From Amphritea atlantica (lineage in GTDB: Bacteria > Pseudomonadota > Gammaproteobacteria > Pseudomonadales > Balneatricaceae), in assembly GCF_018860855.1 (NCBI RefSeq), contig NZ_JAHKQE010000027.1, forward strand, positions 1-64,000: a DNA stretch of 64,000 nt, written 5' to 3'. Made by a program: the position numbers and the translations under genes. A model generated the notes under the pieces. It did not search any database. It was not told the DNA's origin and saw nothing but the letters and a program-made list of their open reading frames with translations. Below, piece by piece: positions 8,679-18,290 of this stretch. The first letter of the stretch is position 1. Each line of letters opens with the position of its first letter.

Positions 8679-9555
8679 TTTTAAAGGCTGGCTCTCGGTT
8701 GCAGTGTTGTATCTTCTTGCTGCTCTCCCCCTCTCATTGGCGCAAAAGCTGGGTGAGTGGATCGGCTCACGAATCTATAGGAAGAAAGGTGCGAGTTATA
8801 AGATCACTCAGAAAAACATAGAGCTTTGCTTTCCTGAATTGGATGCGGCGGCGAAAGATGACTTGGTTAAAAAGAGCTTAGTGGAAACCGGTAAGTTTGC
8901 CGGTGAGATGGGAATGTCCTGGATCTGGAGCTCTGATCGTGTCGCGAAAAAAATCCGCAAAGTGCATAACGAAGAGGTAATGGCGGAGGGCTTAGCCAAA
9001 GGAAAAGGCGTAATTTTGATCGCTCCCCATCTAGGCAACTGGGAAGTGATAGGGCTTTATTTGAGTATGCATTACAGCATTACCTCTATGTATCGCCCGC
9101 CGAAGCTTGAGCAAATGGATCGATTGATCAAGAAAAAACGTGCTCGGATGGGATCGAAAATGGCACCGGCTAATGTGAAAGGCGTGCGGATGTCGATGAA
9201 AGCATTAAAGGCTGGCGAAGTCTTGGGTATATTGCCTGATCAAGAAGCGGATAAGGGAAGTGGTATTTTTGCCCCTTTCTTTGGTCAAGAGGCGTATTCG
9301 ATGAAACTGTTGCCTCAGCTCGCGGCTCAAACAGGAGCCGCCGTTGTGTCGGCTTACGCGAAGCGCTTGCCCGGTGCGCAGGGTTTTGAGATTTTTTTTC
9401 AGCGGGTGCCGGCGCAGATCAATGAGAAAGATCTGCTAGTGTCGGCGACAGCGATGAACGCGGCAGTTGAGACTTGTGTCCGTGAGATTCCTGAACAGTA
9501 TCAGTGGGAGTACAAGCGGTTTCAGCACCGCTCGGATGGCTCGAGGTTGTATTGA
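8671..9555 (+). CDS. LpxL/HtrB-type lipid A or phospholipid acyltransferase
   Basis: The frame is open from 8578, but GTG 8671 is preferred: AAAGGG lies 6-7 bases upstream, a TATAAT at 8595 would start transcription after 8578, and the resulting 294 residues fit the family (about 290-310). An N-terminal hydrophobic anchor is followed by 'APHLGNWEV', the HX4-5(D/E) acyltransferase motif with catalytic His and acidic partner, and by 'GILPDQEADKGSGIFAPFFG', typical of LpxL/LpxM proteins. These inner-membrane enzymes transfer acyl groups from acyl-ACP to lipid A precursors. A gene of this family also follows glyQ in Pseudomonas. Which acyl position it serves cannot be told. Confidence 0.88.
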   Translation: MKHFKGWLSVAVLYLLAALPLSLAQKLGEWIGSRIYRKKGASYKITQKNIELCFPELDAAAKDDLVKKSLVETGKFAGEMGMSWIWSSDRVAKKIRKVHNEEVMAEGLAKGKGVILIAPHLGNWEVIGLYLSMHYSITSMYRPPKLEQMDRLIKKKRARMGSKMAPANVKGVRMSMKALKAGEVLGILPDQEADKGSGIFAPFFGQEAYSMKLLPQLAAQTGAAVVSAYAKRLPGAQGFEIFFQRVPAQINEKDLLVSATAMNAAVETCVREIPEQYQWEYKRFQHRSDGSRLY

Positions 9556-9567
9556 TCGAATATAAAA

Positions 9568-9597
9568 AAGGGGCTAATTGAGAGCCCCTTTTTTTGT
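9568..9597 (+). terminator. Intrinsic terminator after the acyltransferase gene
   Basis: An 8-bp perfect stem, AAGGGGCT (9568-9575) with AGCCCCTT (9583-9590), has a 7-base loop and a following T run. The A run on the other side also lets it serve the convergent trkH. Confidence 0.85.
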
Positions 9598-9614
9598 TTT
9601 GCTGCGGTTGTTGG

Positions 9615-11063
9615 CTAGCGTTTCCAGAATGCGGGTGTAAACAGTACCAATAGCGTAAACACTTCTAGTCGGCCCAGTAGCATGGCGAAGGTTAATACCC
9701 ATTTTGCCGGCTCGTTTAGATCGCCATAATGAGTTTCGACTTCGCCCAGACCTGGGCCTAGATTGTTGAGTGTTGCTCCCACCGCAGACCAAGCAGTGAC
9801 TTGGTCAAGTCCTGTGCCGAGCAGAATGATGAGCATCAGCATAAAGACGATCAGGTATACCGAAAAGAATCCCCAGACCGCTTCGAGAATCCTATCAGGA
9901 ATCGGGTCTTTGCCTAGTTTGACGGGTATGACCGCGTTTGGATGAATCAGACGCTTAATCTCACGCTGTCCCTGCTTCAGAATTAAGAGAACGCGGATAA
10001 CCTTCATCCCCCCACCTGTTGAGGCAGCACAGCCACCCACGAAGGCGGCCATAAAGAGTAAAAAGGGTAGCATAACGGGCCACTTGGCAAAGTCGGCGGT
10101 GGCGAAGCCTGTGGTCGTCGCAATGGAAACAACTTCAAATATGGCTTTGCGAATCGATTCGGCAGGTGGATAGGTTTCTGTTGTCATCAAGACCACGGAT
10201 GACAGGCAGGTGATGCTAAATAGAATCGTCAGGTAGAACCTGAACTCCGGATCTTTAAAGTAGTGGGTAATGGTACGCTGACGCCAAGCAAAAAAGTGTA
10301 AGCCAAAGTTAACGGCTGACATCACCATAAAAAAGGTGCAGATCGCTTCAATCATCGGGCTATCAAAATAGCCGATGCTGGCATCGTGGGTCGAGAATCC
10401 ACCGATCGCCACCGTGGAGAAGCTGTGGCTAATAGCATCAAACAGCGTCATGCCAGCCAGCCAATAACCTAGAGCGCAGACGATGGTGAGTGATAGGTAG
10501 ATATACCAGAGTGCTTTGGCGGTTTCGGTAATACGGGGGGTGAGTTTTCTATCTTTAACAGGGCCGGGTGTTTCGGCGCGGTATAGCTGCATGCCACCGA
10601 TGCCGAGCATCGGTAAGATAGCGACGGCTAAAACGATGATCCCCATCCCGCCGAGCCACTGTAGTTGTTGGCGATAAAAAAGTATCGATTTTGGTAAATC
10701 ATCAATACCGGTCATGACAGTGGCGCCGGTGGTGGTCAGCCCCGAGAGTGATTCAAATACCGAATCAACCACTGACAGTCCTGGGTCGTGAGAGAGCATA
10801 AAGGGGATCGCCCCGAAAAGCCCTAGTACCACCCAGAACAGAACCGTGACTAAGAAGCCGTCGCGGGTTCGCAGGTCATCTCTGGCTCGATAAACGGGGG
10901 CCCAAATAATAAACCCAGTGAGTAGCGTAATGATGAAGGCGGAGATAAAAGCCGAATGTGAGCCGTCCTGATAACCATACGAGATGGCGAGAGGCGGCAA
11001 CATAGTAAAGCTGAATATCATCAGCAGCAGACCGAGGATTCGGAGAATTACCCTGTAATGCAT
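9615..11063 (-). CDS. trkH: Trk potassium uptake channel subunit TrkH
   Basis: A 482-residue integral membrane protein, the usual TrkH length. Four pore-loop repeats are visible through their filter-like segments: 'GLTTTGATVMTG', 'VAIGGFSTHD', 'TTTGFATADF' and 'NNLGPGLGEV'. The N-terminus opens directly into a membrane helix. TrkH forms a dimeric K+ (Na+-permeable) channel gated by cytoplasmic TrkA. The start codon is 12 bp after the trkA stop, so trkA-trkH form one operon, with TrkA made first. The convergent terminator at 9568-9597 probably ends the transcript. Confidence 0.95.
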   Translation of the reverse strand: MHYRVILRILGLLLMIFSFTMLPPLAISYGYQDGSHSAFISAFIITLLTGFIIWAPVYRARDDLRTRDGFLVTVLFWVVLGLFGAIPFMLSHDPGLSVVDSVFESLSGLTTTGATVMTGIDDLPKSILFYRQQLQWLGGMGIIVLAVAILPMLGIGGMQLYRAETPGPVKDRKLTPRITETAKALWYIYLSLTIVCALGYWLAGMTLFDAISHSFSTVAIGGFSTHDASIGYFDSPMIEAICTFFMVMSAVNFGLHFFAWRQRTITHYFKDPEFRFYLTILFSITCLSSVVLMTTETYPPAESIRKAIFEVVSIATTTGFATADFAKWPVMLPFLLFMAAFVGGCAASTGGGMKVIRVLLILKQGQREIKRLIHPNAVIPVKLGKDPIPDRILEAVWGFFSVYLIVFMLMLIILLGTGLDQVTAWSAVGATLNNLGPGLGEVETHYGDLNEPAKWVLTFAMLLGRLEVFTLLVLFTPAFWKR

Positions 11064-11075
11064 GATTGTCTCCGA

Positions 11076-12452
11076 TCAGAAGAAGCCAAGGCCGACTTGG
11101 AATAGGCGTTCGACTTCGCTGATCTTGCGTTTATCAACAAGGAATAGAATCACGTGATCACCATTTTCTACGATGATATCGTCGTGGGCGATAAGGAATT
11201 CGTCTTTACGAACGATGGCGCCGATGGTCGTCCCCGTGGGTAGAGCAATATCTTCTATCGCTTTGCCAACTACTTTAGAGGTGCGTTTATCTCCATGGGC
11301 AACCGCTTCGAGTGCTTCGGCGGCCCCCCGTCGCAGTGAGTGTACGGCGGCCATATCTCCTCGGCGTACGTGGGTCAGCAAACTACCGATAGTGGTTTGC
11401 TGTGGGGAGATAGCAATATCGATCACCCCGCCCTGCACTAAGTCGACATAGGCCGGATTGTTAATCAGCGTCATGACCGTCCGAGCGCCTAACCGCTTGG
11501 CTAGCATGGAGGCCATGATGTTGGCTTCATCATCATTGGTCAGGGCGCAGAATACATCGGTGTCTTCAATGTTTTCTTCGAGTAACAGTTCTTTGTCTGA
11601 GGCACTGCCCTGCAGCACGATGGTGTTATCCAATCGCTTAGCTAGGCTGTTACAGCGGCGGATGTCCCGCTCAATAATTTTAACCTGATATTTGTCTTCA
11701 ATATTTTGCGCCAGTCGTGCGCCAATGTTACCGCCGCCGGCAATGATAATGCGTTTATAGGGGCGGTCGATACGGCGTAGCTCACTCATCACCGAGCTAA
11801 TATCTTTTTTCGCCGCGATAAAGAACACTTCATCATCGGCTTCTATAACGGTTTCGCCTTTCGGGATGATCGGTCTATCTTTGCGGAATATCGCGGCAAC
11901 GCGGGTTTGAACGGCGGGCATATGGGAACGAAGGTAAGATATTTCTCGGCCCACTAGTGGACCACCGTAATAGGCTTTAACTGCAACTAGCTGGGCGATG
12001 CCGTCGGTGAAATCGAGTACCTGTAGTGCGCCGGGATGCTCTATTAGGCGGCGTACATGTTTGGTTACTAGCTCTTCTGGACTGATCAACACATCGATAG
12101 GAATCGATTTGTCGGTGAAGATCGCTTTGTTTTTGAGGAGGTAATCATGTTCTCGAACGCGGGCAATCTTAGTGGGGGTGTTATAGAGCGTTTGGGCTAT
12201 CTGGCAGGCGATCATATTGACTTCGTCACTATTGGTCACTGCGATTAGCATATCGGCATCCCGTGCACCGGCCTGCTCGAGAATGGAGGGGTGAGAGGCT
12301 TTACCTTCAACGGTGCGGATGTCTAAGCGGTCCTGAAGCTCTCTTAACCGACTAAAGTCAGTATCAACAATGGTAATGTCGTTAGCTTCACTGGCGAGGT
12401 TTTCAGCCAATGTGCCGCCGACCTGCCCTGCTCCAAGAATAATAATTTTCAT
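11076..12452 (-). CDS. trkA: Trk system potassium uptake regulator TrkA
   Basis: A 458-residue protein made of two RCK_N-RCK_C pairs. The first NAD-binding Rossmann motif is '[15 protein letters not shown]' at residues 4-18 and the second '[15 protein letters not shown]' at about 236-250. TrkA binds NAD(H)/ATP and forms a ring under TrkH that opens the channel. The length matches the E. coli protein (458). It is the first gene of the trkA-trkH pair; 41 bp separate it from the rsmB stop on the same strand, so it may also be transcribed from the def-fmt-rsmB promoter, as in the order seen in pseudomonads. Confidence 0.96.
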   Translation of the reverse strand: MKIIILGAGQVGGTLAENLASEANDITIVDTDFSRLRELQDRLDIRTVEGKASHPSILEQAGARDADMLIAVTNSDEVNMIACQIAQTLYNTPTKIARVREHDYLLKNKAIFTDKSIPIDVLISPEELVTKHVRRLIEHPGALQVLDFTDGIAQLVAVKAYYGGPLVGREISYLRSHMPAVQTRVAAIFRKDRPIIPKGETVIEADDEVFFIAAKKDISSVMSELRRIDRPYKRIIIAGGGNIGARLAQNIEDKYQVKIIERDIRRCNSLAKRLDNTIVLQGSASDKELLLEENIEDTDVFCALTNDDEANIMASMLAKRLGARTVMTLINNPAYVDLVQGGVIDIAISPQQTTIGSLLTHVRRGDMAAVHSLRRGAAEALEAVAHGDKRTSKVVGKAIEDIALPTGTTIGAIVRKDEFLIAHDDIIVENGDHVILFLVDKRKISEVERLFQVGLGFF

Positions 12453-12493
12453 ATATTAATAACTCTCCGATCAGATGGCAGGGATCGCCTGTC

Positions 12494-13792
12494 CTAAGTC
12501 TGATCTTTTAACAGTACAGCATAATAAAAGCCATCATGTCCCTGTGGCTGAGGAAAAAGTTGACGACCAAATGGTCGCTCTATGCCCCAGTCCGCATCTA
12601 TCGGGAGGTGGCATGCGTCTAGGTGTAACTTGGTAAAGCGCTCGACGACGCGTTCATTTTCTTGCGGAAAGACCGAACAAGTAGCATACAGTAGTCGGCC
12701 GCCGGGTTTGAGCAATTGCCAGCAATTTTTCAGAATGGCTAATTGTATCTCAGCTAGCGTCTTAAGGTCTTCGCTTTGGCGTAACTGTTTAATATCGGGA
12801 TTGCGGCGGATGACTCCTGCTGCAGAACAGGGGGCGTCAACCAAGATGCGGTCATACTGAATACCATCCCACCAAGTGTTGGTTGCGGCATCGGCAATAA
12901 TTACTTCGGCATCAAGATTAAGGCGGGTGAGGTTTTCCTGAATTCTTACCGCCCTATTGTCCTCTAGCTCGATGGCGGTGACCTGCTCTAGAGCGGGCTG
13001 ATGTTCGAGAATATGACATAGCTTTCCACCAGGGGCTGCACAGGCATCCAAAACCCGCTGGCCGGGTTGGAGATCGAGCAGTTCGCTGCTGAGCTGTGCT
13101 GCTTCATCTTGAACACTGACATAGCCATAAGCAAAGCCGGGTAACAGAGTTACATCCACGGGTGTTTCTAATTGAATGCCCACCGCGGAGTAAGGGGTTG
13201 CTGATGCGGTTATATCGGCATCATTTAGTTGTTGTAGATAGGCTTCGCGGCTGGTCTTTTGTTGATTGACTCTAAGAGTCATGGGCGGTTGTTGATTGTT
13301 TTGCTGCAGTATAGCTTCCCAGTGGTCGGGCCAGTTATGTTGTAGCTTGGAAATCATCCATTGAGGGTGGTTGTAGCGAAACTCAGGGTTCTCGTCGAGT
13401 TGCGCAAAGAGACTATCCTGCTCACGCTGAAGGTTGCGTAGTAGAGCGTTGATAAGCCCCTTTGCCCAATCTTTTTTCAGTTGCGCTGCCGCCTCAACGG
13501 TTTCGCTGATGGCCGCATGGGCTGGCACTCGCATCTCTAATAGCTGATAAAAACCTAATAGGACCAGTGCGTATAGATCTTGATCTTGGGGTTTGAAAGG
13601 TTTTTTAAGCAGCAGATGCGCGAGACAGGAGAGCTTAGGGAGCGAGCGCATCGTGCCGTAGCAAAGCTGTTGTAGCAGTGCGCGGTCATTCTCATGGCAT
13701 TGCTGCAACGCTCTAGGGAGTGCGGTATTAAGAGACTCTTTTCGGCCGATAACGGGCCCTAGGGCGCGGGCGGCAATAGCGCGGATATTCAT
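12494..13792 (-). CDS. rsmB: 16S rRNA m5C967 methyltransferase RsmB
   Basis: A 432-residue protein (E. coli RsmB is 429). Residues 1-140 form the NusB-like RNA-binding domain. The C-terminal SAM-dependent domain has 'LDACAAPGGKLCHIL' (SAM motif I), 'DAPCSAAGVIRRNPDI' (motif IV with Cys) and 'LLYATCSVFPQENE' (motif VI with the catalytic Cys). It methylates C967 of 16S rRNA. Its ATG overlaps the fmt stop codon (ATGA), so translation is coupled to fmt within the def-fmt-rsmB operon. Confidence 0.95.
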   Translation of the reverse strand: MNIRAIAARALGPVIGRKESLNTALPRALQQCHENDRALLQQLCYGTMRSLPKLSCLAHLLLKKPFKPQDQDLYALVLLGFYQLLEMRVPAHAAISETVEAAAQLKKDWAKGLINALLRNLQREQDSLFAQLDENPEFRYNHPQWMISKLQHNWPDHWEAILQQNNQQPPMTLRVNQQKTSREAYLQQLNDADITASATPYSAVGIQLETPVDVTLLPGFAYGYVSVQDEAAQLSSELLDLQPGQRVLDACAAPGGKLCHILEHQPALEQVTAIELEDNRAVRIQENLTRLNLDAEVIIADAATNTWWDGIQYDRILVDAPCSAAGVIRRNPDIKQLRQSEDLKTLAEIQLAILKNCWQLLKPGGRLLYATCSVFPQENERVVERFTKLHLDACHLPIDADWGIERPFGRQLFPQPQGHDGFYYAVLLKDQT

Positions 13793-14754
13793 TCGCTTTG
13801 ACCTAGCTCCGTACCCTGACTGAATAACGCTTTCTTGGAATTGAGTACTGCGCTGCTGTCCATCGCTTTACTGCCCGGTAATTGAATTTTTAGCAGCCTT
13901 ACAGTGCCGCTACCGCAGGCAACGATGATCGCTTTTTTATCGCAATCAATCACGGTTCCGGGCTTGGCGTTAGTTTGCTCATCGCCGACCTCGGCATACC
14001 AGACTCGAAGTGTAGCGCCGTTGAGAGTCGTAAAGGCGACTGGCCAAGGGGAGAGCCCCTTAACCTGTCGGGCAATATCGCTCGCTGGCTTGTGCCAATC
14101 GATTAAGCCTTCCGCTTTTTCTAGCTTATGGGCGTAGCAGGCTAAGCTGTCATCCTGAACTTCATGCGCAATCGTACGGTCAGCAATGCTCGGTAGGCTT
14201 TCTAAGAGAGCCTGTGCGCCGATCTCTGCAAGACGGTCATGGAGTTCACCGCTGGTGTCGGTTGAATGGATTGGGCAGGTGCGTTTCAGCAGCATGGCGC
14301 CGGTATCCAATCCTTCATCCATCTGCATAATGGTGACGCCGGTTTCACTGTCCCCTGCCAGTAAGGCGCGGTGAATCGGTGCGGCACCCCGCCAGCGTGG
14401 TAATAATGATGCATGTACGTTGATACAGCCTAGCGTCGGGGCCTCAAGCACTGCTTTAGGCAGTAGCAGACCATAAGCCACGACTACCATCAGATCGGCC
14501 TCTAGAGAGTTTAGCAGCTGTCGATCGTCTTCCTGTTTAAAGTTAAGTGGTTGATAAACAGGGAGATTATGTTCAATTGCGACTTTTTTGACTGGGCTAG
14601 GGGTGAGCTTACGGCCTCGTCCCGCTGGGCGGTCCGGTTGGGTATAGACGCCGATGACGTTATAACCGGCATCGAGTAGTGCTTGCAAGCTTGAAGCGGC
14701 GAAATCTGGCGTACCGGCAAACAGGATACGCAGTGGTTTGGCTGTATCTGACAT
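13789..14754 (-). CDS. fmt: Methionyl-tRNA formyltransferase
   Basis: A 321-residue protein, normal for the family. The N-terminal formyltransferase domain has 'ILFAGTPDFAASSL' and the catalytic 'NVHASLLPRWRGAAPIHRA' (Asn, His; the conserved Asp follows in 'MDEGLDTGAML'). The C-terminal OB-fold domain that grips initiator tRNA starts at about residue 205. It formylates Met-tRNAi using 10-formyl-tetrahydrofolate. The start is three bases downstream of the def stop, giving the standard def-fmt pair, which adds and then removes the formyl group. Confidence 0.97.
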   Translation of the reverse strand: MSDTAKPLRILFAGTPDFAASSLQALLDAGYNVIGVYTQPDRPAGRGRKLTPSPVKKVAIEHNLPVYQPLNFKQEDDRQLLNSLEADLMVVVAYGLLLPKAVLEAPTLGCINVHASLLPRWRGAAPIHRALLAGDSETGVTIMQMDEGLDTGAMLLKRTCPIHSTDTSGELHDRLAEIGAQALLESLPSIADRTIAHEVQDDSLACYAHKLEKAEGLIDWHKPASDIARQVKGLSPWPVAFTTLNGATLRVWYAEVGDEQTNAKPGTVIDCDKKAIIVACGSGTVRLLKIQLPGSKAMDSSAVLNSKKALFSQGTELGQSE

Positions 14755-14757
14755 ACT

Positions 14758-15264
14758 TCAGACCTTCTGACGATGAAGTTTATCCAGTTTGCTGCGGATA
14801 CGACTACGTTTCAGTGGCGAGAGGTAATCGACAAACAGCTTGCCTTCAAGATGATCGATCTCGTGTTGAATACAGACCGCCAGCAGGTCGTCTGCTTCAA
14901 GTACGTATTCTTCACCCAATTCATTCTGTGCCGTTAGGCGGATTTTATTGGGTCGAACGACGTCTTCATAGAAGCCGGGAACCGAGAGGCAGCCTTCTTG
15001 CATGCGTTCAGTTTCTTCAGCCAGCACCTCTATTTGCGGATTAATAACCACCAGAGGGTTATCTTTCTCTTCAGAGGTATCTATAGTAATGATACGCTGG
15101 TGAACGTTGACCTGCGTTGCCGCTAAGCCGATACCGGGTGCGTCATACATGGTTTCAAACATATCTTTGACCAGTTGACGCAGTTCATCGTTAAATTCGG
15201 TAACCGGCTCAGCAATTGTGCGCAGGCGTGGATCAGGAAATTCGAGTATTGGAAGTAATGACAT
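14758..15264 (-). CDS. def: Peptide deformylase
   Basis: The frame is open further upstream, but the ATG at 15264 gives 168 residues beginning '[15 protein letters not shown]', the conserved N-terminus and length of bacterial deformylases. The three motifs are present: 'GIGLAATQV' (motif 1), 'EGCLSVPG' (motif 2 with metal-binding Cys) and 'QHEIDHLEG' (motif 3, HExxH with catalytic Glu). It removes the N-formyl group from nascent proteins using Fe2+. It is the first gene of def-fmt-rsmB and diverges from the LysM gene; the shared 142-bp region carries the promoters. Confidence 0.97.
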   Translation of the reverse strand: MSLLPILEFPDPRLRTIAEPVTEFNDELRQLVKDMFETMYDAPGIGLAATQVNVHQRIITIDTSEEKDNPLVVINPQIEVLAEETERMQEGCLSVPGFYEDVVRPNKIRLTAQNELGEEYVLEADDLLAVCIQHEIDHLEGKLFVDYLSPLKRSRIRSKLDKLHRQKV

Positions 15265-15321
15265 GGTCGCTTGAAAACATAAGGGTTGAAAAAAAAGAGC
15301 GCTAGAATCAATAATCTTTCT

Positions 15322-15350
15322 ATTATACTGATATAGATACACAATGTATT
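15322..15350 (-). promoter_or_regulatory. Probable promoter for def-fmt-rsmB
   Basis: On the minus strand a perfect -10 TATAAT (15322-15327) has a weak -35-like AATACA 17 bp upstream (15345-15350). It lies about 58 bp before the def start and downstream of the longer open frame, which supports the short def start. Confidence 0.45.
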
Positions 15351-15406
15351 GCCGATACTGTTATAGACTCTCAAAAACATGGCGGTCTGGAGACAAGGAT
15401 TAAATA

Positions 15407-16450
15407 ATGAAACAACTGGTAGCAGATTTTCTGGGCGCTCTGGTGGTATGTATTGCATTAATAGCCCCGGTTCAGGCCGAGGTTCGCAAAGATACTCTGG
15501 CGTTACAGGACAATTATCCGAAAACTTATGTAGTCGTTAAGGGTGATACGCTTTGGGATATTTCCGGGATGTTCCTGAAGTCTCCTTGGAAGTGGCCACA
15601 GCTGTGGGGTTACAATCAACAGATTGATAACCCGCACCTTATCTACCCCGGTGATGTATTAACCCTGAAGTGGGTTGATGGTCAGCCTCGTTTAGTGCTT
15701 AACGATGGCATTATTCGCCTGAGTCCTAAGGCTAAAGTGACGCGGTTGAAAGATGCGATTCCAGCGATCCCTCTGAAAGACATTAATAGCTTCCTATCCG
15801 ATAACATTGTTATGGATAGTGATGAACTGACAGCCGCGCCTTATGTCGTCGGTGGTACAACGCAGCGGATCGTCGCGGGTGCCGGTGATCGGGTATATGC
15901 CCGCGGAACCTTGGTGGGAGACTATAGCCGACAGAATATCTATCGCCCTGCCAAAGAATATATCGATCCTGTGACCAGCGAACATCTTGGTTTTGAAATG
16001 TTCAAAATCGGTGATGCAGTCGTTGCGAAAAAGAAAGGCGATATTATTTCGCTAGATCTGCGTAAAACCAGAGAAGAGGTTTCGGCATTGGATCGTGTTT
16101 ACCCAAGTCCGAAGGAGTCGATTCAGTCTATCTTTTATCCGAAAGCGCCTGATGATGACATTGATGGTCGTATTCTCTCGGTGTTGCGTGGTGTGCGTCA
16201 GGCGGGACAATATGATGTTGTTGCGATTAACCAGGGTGTACGCGAAGGGCTTGCTCCAGGTCATGTACTGACTATATTCCGAGCGGGTGAAGTGTTGAAA
16301 GACCCTCTGACCAAAGAGATGATTATCTTACCGTCTGAAGAGTCAGGCTTGATGATGATCTTCAAAGCCTACGACAAAGTGAGTTATGCACTCATATTGA
16401 AGGCGACAGATATTGTCTCTATTGGGGATGAAGTGCACAGTCCAGAATAG
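15407..16450 (+). CDS. Exported LysM-domain protein
   Basis: A 347-residue protein with a Sec signal peptide (Lys near the N-terminus, hydrophobic stretch to about residue 20, cleavage near 'VQAEV'). The LysM domain spans about residues 40-90, beginning 'YVVVKGDTLWDISGMF' and ending 'NPHLIYPGDVLTL', and should bind peptidoglycan. The remaining ~250 residues have no motif I can name. A LysM protein occupies the same place, divergent from def and before dprA, in Pseudomonas. No catalytic domain is evident, so it is probably structural or a regulator of cell-wall enzymes in the periplasm. The start follows AAGGA. Confidence 0.88.
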   Translation: MKQLVADFLGALVVCIALIAPVQAEVRKDTLALQDNYPKTYVVVKGDTLWDISGMFLKSPWKWPQLWGYNQQIDNPHLIYPGDVLTLKWVDGQPRLVLNDGIIRLSPKAKVTRLKDAIPAIPLKDINSFLSDNIVMDSDELTAAPYVVGGTTQRIVAGAGDRVYARGTLVGDYSRQNIYRPAKEYIDPVTSEHLGFEMFKIGDAVVAKKKGDIISLDLRKTREEVSALDRVYPSPKESIQSIFYPKAPDDDIDGRILSVLRGVRQAGQYDVVAINQGVREGLAPGHVLTIFRAGEVLKDPLTKEMIILPSEESGLMMIFKAYDKVSYALILKATDIVSIGDEVHSPE

Positions 16451-16485
16451 TTTAATTTTTATGTGTCGATGGACAAGGAGTGTCC

Positions 16486-17658
16486 ATGCAAGATCAAATC
16501 AGAGAGTGGATTGCTCTAGCAGAGTTGCCCGGCGTTGGCTCGGCGGCTCTGCTCCGGTTGATGGGGCAGTGTCCGCTGGATAGCAATACGGCAGATGTTA
16601 GCCTTTCTGAGATGTGTACCGAGAGTATTAAGCAAGAGCCTCAATCGTTACTGTCTTTGAGCCGAGATCAACTTAAGTCGTTCAATCTCTCCGCTAAAAC
16701 TATTCATCATATCTGCGCTTTTCAAGCTGGCCATTGGCCCGATCCTGATTACCTGCAAAGTATTCGTGATTGGTTACAGCAGCCTGCTAACCATCTACTG
16801 ACCTATGTTGATGATAGCTATCCTGCGTTACTCAAAGAGATTCCTGATCCCCCACTGCTGCTCTATGTCAGCGGAGACCCCGAGGTGTTACATCTACCTC
16901 AACTCGCCATTGTTGGTAGTCGCTCTGCTAGTCGTAGTGGTATTGCGCTTAGTGGGGCTTTTGCGCGGGATCTCGCTGCAGCGGGTATTACGGTGACTAG
17001 TGGGTTAGCGAGGGGTATTGATGGTGCCGCACATACTGCCGCCGTGGCGTTATCAAAACCAACCGTGGCGGTGTTAGGCTCTGGCTTGATGAATATTTAC
17101 CCGCGACAGCATCAGGCTTTGGCGGCAGAGATTATTGAACAAGGAGGCGCTTTAGTCTCTGAATACCCCTTAGAGATGCCGCCCTTGGCGCATAATTTTC
17201 CCCGCCGTAATAGGATTATCAGCGGCTTAAGCGCCGGAGTGCTGGTGGTTGAAGCCGCTAGACGCAGTGGCTCATTGATTACTGCTCGCTTAGCTTTGGA
17301 GCAAGGCCGTGAAGTATTTGCTCTTCCTGGCGCGTTAAACAACCCTCAGAGTCATGGTTGTCATGATCTTATTCGTGAAGGAGCAACCCTGATTGAAACC
17401 AGTGCCCAAATTATCGAACCGCTGGCCAGCTTACTGGGTAGCTATTGTTATGATGAGAAACGCACTGAAGCTGAATCGATAAAGCTGAGTGATAACGAAG
17501 CTAAGTTATTGGATCAGATGGGATATCAATTGGTGACGCTGGAGCAGCTCGTTGGGGTCACTGGCATGCCGGCTTCAGCCCTATTACCACAGCTAGTGGC
17601 AATGGAATTAGCGGGTTATATCGAAAATACTCCCGATGGCTATCAACGACTGATCTAA
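16486..17658 (+). CDS. dprA: DNA-processing protein DprA
   Basis: The start is ATG 16486 with AAGGAG five bases upstream; an in-frame GTG at 16480 overlaps that ribosome site and is rejected. The product has 390 residues. The Rossmann-like core carries 'IVGSRSASRSG', 'TSGLARGIDGAAH', 'VLGSGLMNIYP' and 'FPRRNRIISGLSAGVLVVEA', all typical of DprA; a C-terminal winged-helix (DML1-like) domain covers about 320-390. DprA binds single-stranded DNA and loads RecA during natural transformation; it is also widespread in bacteria not known to be competent. It lies 35 bp after the LysM gene, probably cotranscribed. Confidence 0.95.
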   Translation: MQDQIREWIALAELPGVGSAALLRLMGQCPLDSNTADVSLSEMCTESIKQEPQSLLSLSRDQLKSFNLSAKTIHHICAFQAGHWPDPDYLQSIRDWLQQPANHLLTYVDDSYPALLKEIPDPPLLLYVSGDPEVLHLPQLAIVGSRSASRSGIALSGAFARDLAAAGITVTSGLARGIDGAAHTAAVALSKPTVAVLGSGLMNIYPRQHQALAAEIIEQGGALVSEYPLEMPPLAHNFPRRNRIISGLSAGVLVVEAARRSGSLITARLALEQGREVFALPGALNNPQSHGCHDLIREGATLIETSAQIIEPLASLLGSYCYDEKRTEAESIKLSDNEAKLLDQMGYQLVTLEQLVGVTGMPASALLPQLVAMELAGYIENTPDGYQRLI

Positions 17659-17670
17659 ACGGCTGTAGGA

Positions 17671-17696
17671 CACGTAAAAACCGGTCAATTTACGTG
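17671..17696. repeat. Inverted repeat between dprA and purE
   Basis: CACGTAAA (17671-17678) and TTTACGTG (17689-17696) form a perfect 8-bp dyad with a 10-base spacer, 76 bp upstream of the purE start. There is no T run, so it is more likely an operator or leader structure than a terminator. It does not match the E. coli PurR operator. Confidence 0.45.
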
Positions 17697-17772
17697 GTTG
17701 AAAGTTGTACAGTTTTAGGATACTTTGCCACGTTTTCCCGATTAAACTAACTTCACAATATTGAAGGCGATC

Positions 17773-18285
17773 ATGACTAAACCATTTGTAGCTATCCTTA
17801 TGGGGTCCGACTCTGACCTGCCAACTATGAAGGCTTCGGCTGACGTACTACGCTCTCTTGAAGTCCCTTTTGAGATGAAAGTAAGCTCCGCTCACCGTAC
17901 GCCGGTACAGACCCACGATTATGTTAAAGATGCAGATCAGCGCGGTGCCGTTGCTTTTATCTGTGCCGCCGGTATGGCTGCTCATCTTGCGGGTGCCGTA
18001 GCGGCCAACACCACTAAGCCTGTTATTGGCGTGCCTATTGAATCCTCTTTGGATGGTCTGGATGCCCTTCTATCGACCGTGCAGATGCCTGGTGGCATTC
18101 CCGTTGCTACAGTGGCAATCGGTAAAGCCGGCGCTAAAAACGCTGCTTATCTGGCGTCTCAGATCGTTGCCGTACAAGACCCCGCTTTGGCTGAACGGAT
18201 TAAAGCCGATCGTCAAGCTAATACCGATGCCGTCATTGCGAAAGATAAGGCGTTGCAAGAACGACTGGCTAACGGCGAGATCTGA
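17773..18285 (+). CDS. purE: N5-carboxyaminoimidazole ribonucleotide mutase
   Basis: A TTG at 17761 would add four residues; ATG 17773, with GAAGG five to six bases upstream, is preferred, giving 170 residues, typical of PurE class I. The active-site segments are '[11 protein letters not shown]', 'VSSAHRTP' (His of the mutase site), '[11 protein letters not shown]' and '[10 protein letters not shown]'. The enzyme converts N5-CAIR to CAIR in purine synthesis. The usual partner purK is not adjacent in this window. Instead purE is followed after 5 bp by tsaC, apparently in one operon with hemF and aroE. Confidence 0.95.
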   Translation: MTKPFVAILMGSDSDLPTMKASADVLRSLEVPFEMKVSSAHRTPVQTHDYVKDADQRGAVAFICAAGMAAHLAGAVAANTTKPVIGVPIESSLDGLDALLSTVQMPGGIPVATVAIGKAGAKNAAYLASQIVAVQDPALAERIKADRQANTDAVIAKDKALQERLANGEI

Positions 18286-18290
18286 TCAAT

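Noticed and set aside
11150-11157. TCACGTGA core resembling parS in trkA
   Set aside because: Only the central 8 bases match; the flanking parS bases are absent. Another CACGTG at 19097 in hemF also lacks the flanks.
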